A stretch of 16,050 nt of DNA from the NCBI GenBank assembly GCA_964569425.1, contig CAZMVD010000096.1, positions 1 through 16,050 on the forward strand. The letters are read 5' to 3'. Below are positions 8,325-14,758 of this stretch, piece by piece. Each line of letters begins with the position of its first letter. The stretch's first letter is position 1. This stretch comes from JACQXM01 sp964569425 (GTDB lineage Bacteria > Planctomycetota > Phycisphaerae > UBA1845). A program made the position numbers and the translations under genes. The notes under the pieces are model-generated. The model was not told where the DNA came from, made no database searches, and saw only the letters and a list, made by a program, of their open reading frames with translations.

Positions 8325-8436
8325 CGGGCCGGTACAAGGATTTCCGGGCGGTTTCGCCACAAATATTCTTCGGGGGGAATCGAATAGGAGGGCAGCAGCC
8401 GCGGGGCGCGGCCGAAGCCAGGCGTGAGGACGGACC

Positions 8437-8952
8437 ATGATTCATGTATGCATCATGTCGGGACACGAAGGACGTCTGCGTCTCGAAAAAAAGGTCTATT
8501 TGACATTTATGGGGGGACAGGAACTGACCCGGCCGACGGTGGCGCGGCAGATCCTGGCTCAGCGACACCGTCCGAAAGAGGCTCCGGAGAGGCCCAACCG
8601 GCAGTTTTTCCTGACGGTGATGGGCGGGGTGGAAATCAAATCCCCGACGCTCGCCGAGGAATTTCTCGACCTTCGTGAGATGCTTCGCAGTGAAGCACTC
8701 GGCCACGAGGATTGGGAGAGAGCCCTTGCCGATATCTCTCGTTATGAGGTTCACGTTTCCTCCTTTACGCTGATGGGCGCGTTGGAAGAAAACACGCTGC
8801 CGACGGAGGAGGAGGAGATCGACAGTCTCGCCTTGCAGCGTCACCTGGGCAACATTTCCGATCGGGCGTTGCAGGTGCTTCAGACGGGAATCGGCCTGCG
8901 TGACGCTGAGCGCCGATCCGCCGTCCGCCGCGCCATGCTGGCCGATGCATAG
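8437..8952 (+). CDS. 171-aa protein of unknown function with three-fold MGG/PT motif
   Basis: I do not recognise a named family. The protein is soluble-looking, with no signal peptide or TM segment. It carries a motif repeated three times: YLTFMGGQELTRPTVA (21-36), FLTVMGGVEIKSPTLAEE (58-75) and a weaker FTLMGALEENTLPTEEE (110-126). Each copy reads as a short strand, a Gly turn, and a Pro-Thr start of a helix. Segments after copies two and three (about 76-102 and 128-168) are helical and charged. The GG-x-E element vaguely recalls beta-solenoid tails such as those of LiaF-like proteins, but that link is weak. GAGGA ends 6 bases before the ATG at 8437. A second in-frame ATG at 8455 is possible. 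It sits between purC and tRNA-Ser. Clean codon use and a good ribosome site make it a likely real gene. Confidence 0.75.
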   Translation: MIHVCIMSGHEGRLRLEKKVYLTFMGGQELTRPTVARQILAQRHRPKEAPERPNRQFFLTVMGGVEIKSPTLAEEFLDLREMLRSEALGHEDWERALADISRYEVHVSSFTLMGALEENTLPTEEEEIDSLALQRHLGNISDRALQVLQTGIGLRDAERRSAVRRAMLADA

Positions 8953-9023
8953 GGCAGAAGCGGGCCGATCCGGTGCATTTCGTCGAACAGCGTCTGAGGC
9001 AGTCGCGCGGCGATCCTGCGCCC

Positions 9024-9053
9024 TTGCTCAAACCAGTCCGAGTGGACTACACT
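9024..9053 (+). promoter_or_regulatory. Possible promoter of tRNA-Ser
   Basis: TTGCTC (9024-9029) and TACACT (9048-9053) are spaced by 18 bases, about 50 bases before the tRNA 5' end. The fit to the housekeeping consensus is moderate (3 of 6 and 4 of 6). Confidence 0.3.
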
Positions 9054-9103
9054 TCGACCCCCGCGGGGCGAGCCCGGGAAGTTGATGGTGGTCCGGCGGT
9101 TTG

Positions 9104-9192
9104 GGAGAGGTGTCCGAGCGGCTGATGGAGCTGGTTTCGAAAACCAGTGTACGGTTTTTTCCGTACCGGGGGTTCGAATCCCCCCCTCTCCG
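9104..9192 (+). tRNA. tRNA-Ser (anticodon CGA)
   Basis: A complete class II tRNA can be folded by eye. The acceptor pairs GGAGAGG (9104-9110) with CCTCTCC (9185-9191), with discriminator G at 9192. The anticodon stem is CTGGT/ACCAG (9131-9135 with 9143-9147), and the seven-base loop TTCGAAA puts anticodon CGA at 9138-9140, which reads UCG. A long variable arm (GTACGG/CCGTAC around a T6 loop) is the serine hallmark. The T arm is GGGGG-TTCGAAT-CCCCC (9168-9184). CCA is not encoded. Confidence 0.98.
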
Positions 9193-9224
9193 GTGTTGTG
9201 CCAAATGATTGTCACTTTTTGAAT

Positions 9225-9245
9225 GGCGAAAAACGCCCTTTTCTT
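9225..9245 (+). terminator. Weak intrinsic terminator after tRNA-Ser
   Basis: A 4-bp stem GGCG/CGCC (9225-9228 with 9234-9237) around AAAAA is followed by CTTTTCTT. The stem is short, so efficiency is doubtful, but it lies 33 bases past the tRNA in the correct orientation. Confidence 0.35.
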
Positions 9246-9348
9246 CGGGGTTATTGGCGCTTGCCCGCCGCAAACGATCGCGTCTCACTGAGTCAGGCAT
9301 CCGGACGGTTTTCTCCCCCTGGGATATGCTTCGCGCCGATGCCGGCGT

Positions 9349-9529
9349 ATATACCACATCGTCGGTGCCGGTGACATGGGCAGGAATTACCGCGCGCGGG
9401 ACGCGCGGACCGATCGCGAAGTGGCCATCAGGGTCTTGTCTGATTCGCCGGGCAGGAAATCGAGGCGGGTCGGACGTTTCGCGTGCGGGGCTGACGTGAT
9501 AGTCGAATTACATCACTTCGGCATCTTCA
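9349..9529 (+). pseudogene. Remnant of a Ser/Thr protein kinase N-lobe
   Basis: Translating plus from 9349 gives a run that aligns by eye to the Gly-rich loop and following strands of bacterial Hanks-type kinases: YHIVGAGDMGRNYRARD, then RTDREVAIRVL, then RVGRFACGADVIVELHHFGIF. The family pattern is IVGAGGMGxVYRARD, DREVAIKVL, RFEREARxxAxLxHPxI. The catalytic Lys of VAIK is Arg here and the helix-C Glu position is lost. Nothing kinase-like follows, and the frame stops at 9613. No proper start or upstream part exists. I read it as a decayed fragment of a kinase of a type common in planctomycetes. Active kinases are about 280 residues for the domain alone, so only the first fifth remains. Confidence 0.6.
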
Positions 9530-9596
9530 GGGCGCACCGTGGGTGCCCCGGCCAAACGATCCATTGTAAGCCGATGGTGAGTATCGACTTACGGAT

Positions 9597-9636
9597 TGGG
9601 CGATACAGGACTTGAACCTGTGAACTCCTGCGTGTC
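9597..9636 (-). other. 3' half of a tRNA (probably tRNA-Val), likely integration att scar
   Basis: On the minus strand these 40 bases contain the 3' anticodon-loop bases GACAC, anticodon-stem strand GCAGG, variable loop AGTTC, a perfect T arm (ACAGG-TTCAAGT-CCTGT), acceptor 3' strand ATCGCCC and discriminator A. The 5' half is absent: upstream there is no complementary GGGCGAT, D arm or CCTGC. The layout best fits tRNA-Val; if GAC is the anticodon, it is tRNA-Val(GAC). Similarity begins at the anticodon, a classic crossover point for tyrosine integrases. No integrase gene is seen nearby. Confidence 0.75.
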
Positions 9637-9908
9637 GAACAGTCTTCGAAAAACGTGACGCTACGCTAAAAGCCGTGTTTTCAAACACTTACGCAAGCAC
9701 CCGAACACAGCCAAATCGGTGAAAACATACCAAAAAACAGCCGAAAAAGTGTGATCAAAAGTGTAGCCTAAGACCAACTGCTCATCTCGCAGGCGATGTA
9801 ACGGTCGGGTGGCCAGGAGGTCAGGCGGAACCCACTCAACACCACCGAATCTACGATTCTGGCAACGGCAACAGTGATGGGCAATCTCTACGCACGGCGG
9901 AGCACCCA
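9637..9908. other. A/T-richer non-coding stretch next to the tRNA scar
   Basis: No credible gene is seen. The stretch holds a short palindrome (GTGTTT-TC-AAACAC, 9675-9688), two copies of an AAAGTGT element near 9745-9762, and similar ACAGCC words at about 9706 and 9738. Its base composition differs from the GC-rich flanks. Short repeats beside an att-like site may be recombinase arm sites, which is inference only. Confidence 0.4.
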
Positions 9909-10061
9909 TCATCCCATCGACCGAGCTGGAGTTAGAGGAGGTGATCCTCCGCTTCTCAGTCCCTCCTCCACCTCCATCCGCTCCTCGACCTGCCGATCGA
10001 GGAACAGGTCCAGCCTCTCCGCGACTTTCGCCAATGCCTTCTCGAATTCCTCATTGTACAT
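9909..10061 (-). CDS. Small 50-aa helical protein of unknown function
   Basis: The ATG at 10061 opens a 50-residue frame whose first 35 residues (MYNEEFEKALAKVAERLDLF and on) form a strongly charged amphipathic helix or coiled coil, unlike a random frame in GC-rich DNA. The tail is Gly/Pro/Ser-rich. A purine stretch (GGTGGGAAAG) precedes the ATG but is not a good Shine-Dalgarno site. It lies about 150 bases downstream of the gamma-glutamyltransferase gene on the same strand and close to the tRNA scar, so it may be an accessory-element gene. It may also be a remnant of a longer frame, since the same frame stays open upstream to 10256 with poor protein character. Confidence 0.35.
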   Translation of the reverse strand: MYNEEFEKALAKVAERLDLFLDRQVEERMEVEEGLRSGGSPPLTPARSMG

Positions 10062-10080
10062 CTTTCCCACCGTGCCGCGA

Positions 10081-10108
10081 GGGCACCGCTCAAGTGGTGG
10101 CGGTGCCC
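10081..10108. repeat. 9-bp inverted repeat GGGCACCGC/GCGGTGCCC
   Basis: The arms at 10081-10089 and 10100-10108 are perfect with a 10-base spacer, about 100 bases past the gamma-glutamyltransferase stop. There is no T tract on the minus strand, so a rho-independent terminator is doubtful. It could be a transcript-end or processing hairpin. Confidence 0.5.
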
Positions 10109-10209
10109 GAGTTGTGTCGCTCGACCGCCGTCCAATGTGCCGGCGCGAACGTCGTACTCCGGAAACCGAAGGCGATCCCGGCAAGGCGGTTCGCGTGGGC
10201 TCCCCGGAG

Positions 10210-11910
10210 TTAGTAACCCATGGCCGCGCCCGTGCTTCCGCGGGGGTCTGAAGCACCGTAGCGAGCGCCCGTGGAGAAATCGATCATGATTCCCTGGACA
10301 TCGCCAATCAACCTTCCCTTCGACGCCAGTTGGTGACCCGCCTTCTCCAGCTCCACGCGCACATCCCGTGCGAGGCCGGACGGCTCCCAGTCCACGCGGT
10401 CGGGCAACCACTGGTGATGGATACGCGGTGATTCGACCGCCCGGCGAATGTTCATGCCGTGATCGATGACGTTCAGGATCACTTGTAATACCGTGTTTAT
10501 AATCGTCGGTCCGCCGGGCGAACCGACGACCATGAACAACCTGCCGTCCTTAAGAATGATCGCTGGAGTCATGGATGAAAGCGGGCGCTTGCCCGGGGCG
10601 ATAGTGTTACGTTCACTCTGGATCAACCCGTACGCGTTCGGCACGCCCGGCTTGCTGGTGAAATCGTCCATCTGGTTGTTGAGCAAAAAGCCGGCGCCGC
10701 GCACGGTCACGCCGGAACCGTACGCGGTGTTGAGGGTGTACGTGTTCGCGACGGCATTCCCGGCCGCATCGACGATCGAATAGTGCGTCGTTTGAGGCGC
10801 TTCGTAAGGAATCGGATCCCCGTGCCGCACTTCGCTGCTTGGCGTAGCGCGACGAAGGTCAATCGACTTGTTTAGGTGCGCGGCGTACTCCTTGGAAATC
10901 AGTCCGCGTACTGGGATCTCCACGACGTCCGGGTCGCCCATCAAGATCGCCCGATCGGCGAAAGCGCGGCGCATCACCTCAATCAACAGGTGATACTTGG
11001 CCGAGGAGTCATGGCCGAGAGACGCCACATCATGCCGTTCAAGCATGTTCAGCATCTCAATAAGCGCAACGCCGCCGGAACTCGGGGGCGACATGGTGAT
11101 GATTGCATAACCCCGATAATTGCCACGTAGCGGTTCTCGGATGACGGGACGGTAGGATTGCAGATCCTCCAGTGTGATCAGCCCGCCGCCGGCCTTCATT
11201 TCCTCGACGATGAGATGCGCCGTGCGGCCTTCGTAGAACTCGCGGGGGCCGCGCTCCTTCAGCCGGGCGAGCGTTTCCGCCAATTCCGGCTGCCGCAACG
11301 TGTCGCCCTCGTCGTAAAACTTGCCGTCGTTGAGGAAGATGCGGCGTGATTCGGCGAACTGCGCAAGCGCGTCGGCCTCCCGCAGATCTTCCGCAAGGGC
11401 CTGCGAAACGGGGAAGCCTTCGCTCGCGAGTATACGCGCCGGTTCGACCACGTCCGCCCACTTCATGGAGCCAAACTTTTCCAACGCGAGCGCGAAGCCC
11501 GCGACGGAGCCCGGAACGCCGGCGGCGCGATGGCCGACCGTTGACGCGCCAGGAACGACCTCGCCCTTCTCATTCAGGTACATGTCACGAGCGGCCGCGG
11601 CCGGTGCCGTCTCTCGATAGTCGATAGCCGCACAATGACCGTCGTTCATGCGGACCAACATGAATCCGCCGCCGCCGATGTTGCCGGCGGTTGGATGGGT
11701 GACGGCCAGCGCAAGTCCGACAGCCACTGCCGCATCGACGGCATTGCCGCCGTTCTGGAGGATATCGACGCCGACCCGGGTAGCGATCTCACTGGAACTG
11801 GCCACCAGGCCCTGTTGCCCGCGAACGGATTCGGGAGCCAACTGGGCGTAGAGGAATGAGGTGGCGCCGACAAACGCGGCGAGGGTTATCGCGACGGTTC
11901 GATTCGTCAT
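10210..11910 (-). CDS. ggt: Gamma-glutamyltransferase (secreted, self-processing)
   Basis: This 566-aa Ntn-hydrolase transfers or hydrolyses the gamma-glutamyl group of glutathione, normally in the periplasm after self-cleavage into large and small subunits. A signal peptide is likely at residues 1-22 (hydrophobic run, then YAQ). Family motifs are present in order: NGGNAVDAAVA (about 53-63), GGGGFMLV (79-86), YRETAP (about 98-103, the glutamate-binding Arg), MSPPSSGG (about 272-279), and QTTHYS (about 372), where the first Thr is the expected cleavage site and nucleophile. NTYTLN, PLSSMTP (about 442) and GSPGGPTIIN (462-471, oxyanion hole) follow. The protein seems fully active. AAGGAGA lies 7 bases before the ATG, fixing the start. 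It is divergent from dinB. Related cephalosporin acylases share the fold, but these motifs favour GGT. Confidence 0.96.
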   Translation of the reverse strand: MTNRTVAITLAAFVGATSFLYAQLAPESVRGQQGLVASSSEIATRVGVDILQNGGNAVDAAVAVGLALAVTHPTAGNIGGGGFMLVRMNDGHCAAIDYRETAPAAAARDMYLNEKGEVVPGASTVGHRAAGVPGSVAGFALALEKFGSMKWADVVEPARILASEGFPVSQALAEDLREADALAQFAESRRIFLNDGKFYDEGDTLRQPELAETLARLKERGPREFYEGRTAHLIVEEMKAGGGLITLEDLQSYRPVIREPLRGNYRGYAIITMSPPSSGGVALIEMLNMLERHDVASLGHDSSAKYHLLIEVMRRAFADRAILMGDPDVVEIPVRGLISKEYAAHLNKSIDLRRATPSSEVRHGDPIPYEAPQTTHYSIVDAAGNAVANTYTLNTAYGSGVTVRGAGFLLNNQMDDFTSKPGVPNAYGLIQSERNTIAPGKRPLSSMTPAIILKDGRLFMVVGSPGGPTIINTVLQVILNVIDHGMNIRRAVESPRIHHQWLPDRVDWEPSGLARDVRVELEKAGHQLASKGRLIGDVQGIMIDFSTGARYGASDPRGSTGAAMGY

Positions 11911-12126
11911 CGAGCATTCTCCTTCAACAGGGGAACGGAGGGAGATGATACCGTGATCGCCACCCGAGCGTCAGCGCTGCCGTGGAGCCGAAGCACCCGT
12001 TTGGAGGCTCGGCGACTTTCACCCCCGTAGGCTGGAAGCCGCCCAATCGGTGCGGTGCCCGAGGATCGGATGCAATCGGATAACCGGTCATCGCCGGTAG
12101 GCCGGGTCGGTCATATCATGCACCTC

Positions 12127-13326
12127 ATGGATCGCGCGACCCGGCGTCGAATTCTGCACCTCGACATGGACGCATTCTTCGCTGCCGTCGAGCAGCTTGA
12201 TCATCCCGAGTGGCGCGGCAAGCCTTTGCTGGTCGGAGGGGATCCAAAGGGCCGCGGTGTCGTCTCCACCGCTAGCTACGAAGCGCGCTCCTTCGGCTGC
12301 CATAGCGCGATGCCGATGGCAGCCGCGATACGCCTGTGTCCTCAGGCGATCGTCGTGAGGCCGCGCATGGAACGCTATACGGAGATTTCGCACCGGGTCT
12401 TCGAGATTCTTGAGCAAGCTACGCCCTTGGTCGAGCCCATCTCCATCGACGAGGCGTTCCTTGACGTGACCGGCTGTGAACGCCTTCTCGGTCCTGCGGA
12501 GCACATTGCGCGTATGCTCAAGGACCGTGTTCGGTCGGCGATACTGCTCACCGCGTCGGTGGGGCTTGCGTCGAACAAGTTTCTCGCGAAGCTCGCCAGC
12601 GACCTGCAAAAGCCCGATGGGCTTGTGGTCGTCAAGGAGGCCGATGTCCAGAGCTTTCTGGCTCCCTTGCCCATCTCACGCCTCTGGGGGGTTGGGAAGG
12701 CAATCCTGCCCAAGTTCGAGCGCCTCGGCGTTCATACGTTCGGCGATGCCCTGGGCCTTTCACCCGCCACACTCCGCCAACACTTTGGTGAGGCCGGCGA
12801 GCATTACTTTCAGCTCGTGCGCGGCATCGATGATCGACCAGTTCTACCGGATCGTGAAGCGAAGAGCATCAGCCATGAAGTCACGTTCCCATCGGACATC
12901 GCGGATCGGGAGCACTTGCGGTCGGTCATACTTGAGCAGGTCGAACAGGTGTCTCGGAGGCTCCGGCGTCACGGCCTCGTTGCTCGAACGGTCGTTCTCA
13001 AGATCCGATACGGCGATTTCAGCACGTTCACGCGGCGTGCGACACTGCCTGTAGCCACGGATCAGACCGATGCCCACTGGAATGTGGCCGTGCAGCTGTT
13101 CGAAGCGTGGCAAGAAACTCGCCCGCGACCAGTCCGTCTCATCGGGGTCGGCGTGTCACAGCTCGCTTCGACGAGAGAAATCCAACTCAGCCTGTTCGAG
13201 CCAATGGAAGCGTCGACGCACGATCGGCTCGACACCACGATGGACGCGATCCGTGACCGCTTTGGAGAGCAGGCGATCGGCCGCGCTGCCGCACGCGGCC
13301 GGGGCGATGAGCGCGAAACGACGTAG
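12127..13326 (+). CDS. dinB: DNA polymerase IV (Y-family translesion polymerase)
   Basis: DinB copies damaged DNA and extends mismatched ends without proofreading. Catalytic acidic residues are visible: HLDMDAFFAAVE (D13, D15) and SIDEAF (D108, E109). VSTASYEARSFG, VGLASNKFLAKLASDLQKPDG and the WGVG helix-hairpin-helix region are typical. A beta-clamp-binding motif QLSLF is present at about 353-357 (13183-13197). At 399 aa from this ATG it is a normal family length. The frame extends upstream to about 12055; other ATGs are at 12070 (with GAGG 5 bases before) and 12118. I prefer 12127 because homologs usually begin a few residues before the first catalytic Asp, but the start is not settled. 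No umuC-, recA- or imuA-like partner is adjacent, and I did not identify a LexA box. Confidence 0.95.
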   Translation: MDRATRRRILHLDMDAFFAAVEQLDHPEWRGKPLLVGGDPKGRGVVSTASYEARSFGCHSAMPMAAAIRLCPQAIVVRPRMERYTEISHRVFEILEQATPLVEPISIDEAFLDVTGCERLLGPAEHIARMLKDRVRSAILLTASVGLASNKFLAKLASDLQKPDGLVVVKEADVQSFLAPLPISRLWGVGKAILPKFERLGVHTFGDALGLSPATLRQHFGEAGEHYFQLVRGIDDRPVLPDREAKSISHEVTFPSDIADREHLRSVILEQVEQVSRRLRRHGLVARTVVLKIRYGDFSTFTRRATLPVATDQTDAHWNVAVQLFEAWQETRPRPVRLIGVGVSQLASTREIQLSLFEPMEASTHDRLDTTMDAIRDRFGEQAIGRAAARGRGDERETT

Positions 13327-13403
13327 CGTCGTACCCGGCTGCCATGCGCCGGACACTCTTTGCGGCGTCGTCCAGAAACGAACTGATCGTGTATGATGTC
13401 GCC

Positions 13404-13625
13404 ATGACCGTGTCGACCGACGTCGCTCCGGCGGAGGCGGATGGCCTCGTTGAGTAGAGGAGCCCCTCACCGATTCCGGCGCCTACCGAGCCGCCGAGAA
13501 CGCCGAGGAGGCCGAGTCGCCAGGGGCCGGGCAACCGCGCCTGCGCCGCAAGGGCCCTTGCTCTTTGCCGTGACCTGCCACCCGCGGCGGCGGTGCTCGA
13601 TCTTGGCTGCGGCGTCGGCGGGATC
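13404..13625 (+). pseudogene. N-terminal fragment of a class I SAM-dependent methyltransferase
   Basis: From the ATG at 13404 a frame reads 17 residues to a TAG at 13455. The same frame then resumes with RQGPGNRACAARALALCRDL and AAAVLDLGCGVGG. In class I methyltransferases the pattern RQGPGSxxxTxxAL, LPP, VLDxGCGxG marks the N-terminal helix and SAM-binding motif I. After about 13625 the similarity ends abruptly and the plus strand becomes the antisense of a sigma-factor gene. So the piece has an early stop, a probable frameshift between 13455 and 13510, and no C-terminal two thirds. The identification rests on one motif region and the characteristic spacing before it. Confidence 0.5.
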
Positions 13626-13937
13626 GACCATCAGCATCGCCGGCGCCGGGCAGTCGGCCAGGGGGATGGTCGGCGGGCGCGGGCGGAAGTTCAGGCAGCA
13701 CTGCCGGGCGTAGTGAAAAAGCAGCGACTCGAAGTTGCCGGTGCAGGCCGGCCGCTTCAGGTAGAGGTAGGCGAAGAGCTGGTTCGCGATGTCCGCCGCG
13801 GCCTCCTCGTCATGCAGCCGCGCCCGACAATACCGCACCACCCGTACGCGATAGGCTCGGTAGAGTTCGTCAAAGGCCGCACCCTCCCCGCCCGCGCAAA
13901 ACCGCTGCCACCGCTCCGTCGCCTCGGCCGCATCCAT
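13467..13937 (-). pseudogene. Truncated sigma-70 family (ECF-like) factor: region 2 kept, region 4 lost
   Basis: The minus-strand frame from the ATG at 13937 (an in-frame TTG at 13955 is also possible) encodes a sigma region 2-like helical segment: AAFDELYRAYRVRVVRYCRA, DEEAAADIANQLFAYLYLKR, and NFESLLFHYARQCCLN. This region binds core polymerase and the -10 element. The expected linker begins (DPADAAAKIEHRRR), but about residue 115 the sequence turns into Arg/Gly/Pro-rich text with no helix-turn-helix of region 4. The break coincides with the end of the methyltransferase similarity on the other strand (about 13600-13625), so a recombination junction is the simplest explanation. Because the frame stays open to 13467, a short protein could still be made. 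An intact ECF factor is normally about 170-200 residues with both regions. Confidence 0.6.
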
Positions 13938-14004
13938 CGAGGTGCTTCGATTCAATCCGCCCGGCTCCGCGCCGCGCCGGCGGGGGGCCCAGCGCCGGCA
14001 GTTT

Positions 14005-14286
14005 CTATCGAGCTTTCACCGCGCCGACTTCGATGGCCGTGTCGGTGCCTTCGGGGCCGCCGACGGTGAGGGTCACGCTGTAGACACCCGGCGCGGCGAA
14101 GGTGTGCGTCGGGTGCTGCGCGGTGCTGTCCGGCAGCCCGTCGCCGTCGAAGTCCCACGCCCAGGCGGTCACCTCCCCGGCGGAAACGTCGTAGAACTGC
14201 ACCGTCAGCGGCGCCGGCCCGGTGCCGCCCTTGACCCGCAGCCGGGCAATGAGCGGCGTGCGGTTTGCCGACGGTGTCGGGGGCAA
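14005..14286 (-). pseudogene. PKD-domain fragment, C-terminal end of a broken secreted protein
   Basis: The 93-residue frame contains a near-complete PKD domain: PLTVQFYDVSAGEVTAWAWD, FDGDGLPDSTAQHPTHTF and APGVYSVTLTV. PKD domains are Ig-like modules in cell-surface and secreted proteins. The frame ends with a TAG just after the domain, which fits a natural C-terminus. At the 5' end an in-frame TGA sits directly before the TTG at 14286. In a neighbouring frame, sequence such as HYEQTTGCSINGVPMIAPDT (about 14275-14335) looks protein-like, so a frameshift near 14270-14285 probably split the gene. No signal peptide or start site is visible. It lies 50-70 bases upstream of the broken sigma gene on the same strand. 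Confidence 0.65.
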
Positions 14287-14758
14287 TCATCGGGACCCCG
14301 TTAATGCTGCAACCAGTGGTCTGCTCATAGTGGCCAATTCTGCTCGAGGAAATGCCAGGGATTATCTGCAGTCCAACGGCCGCGCTGAACGGAGCCGGCG
14401 CAGTACGACGATGTTCATGAATTGGCCGGTCCGATAGCCACAGCGCGTCTCATGGTTGCCACTCATTTCCGGTAAACGAAGTTTGTCCGGTTTCAGCACG
14501 CGCAGCTTTCATTATTGGAACTGCGCGCCTCGCCGAGTCGGCATTTCACAACTCGCACAAACATCCCGATAAACTCTGTGACCAAACGACGACCGCAGAT
14601 TCATGGCCGTCCAGCCGCACCAGACCCTGGCCAGTGTGTTTCGAGACGAATGCGCGGCCTGAAGCCGATTGCAGATTGTCGCATTTCGCAGAGGGGTCGG
14701 CCGCCCGTGGCTTTCGCGTCGCTCCCGCGAGTCACTTGGCTTGTTGTGCAGGCAATTG
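14287..14758. other. Gene-free stretch before the sensor gene
   Basis: No complete gene is evident on either strand. The left 150 bases may hold the frameshifted upstream part of the PKD protein. The rest shows no convincing frame. I see no RNA gene. It should contain the promoter of the sensor gene, but I cannot point to one with confidence. Confidence 0.45.

Noticed and set aside
9661..9912. Minus-strand 83-codon frame next to the tRNA scar, considered as an integrase remnant
   Set aside because: No tyrosine-recombinase motif (R...HxxR...Y) can be seen, and the start has no ribosome site.
9937..9947. GGAGGTGATCC, complement of the 16S rRNA 3' end (anti-Shine-Dalgarno)
   Set aside because: No other 16S-like sequence surrounds it, and it is part of a short GGAGG...CCTCC dyad, so coincidence is likely.
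13187..13534. Minus-strand frame with a Gly/Leu-rich segment, considered as a membrane protein
   Set aside because: It overlaps the dinB 3' end, has no clear start, and the hydrophobic run is short and glycine-rich.
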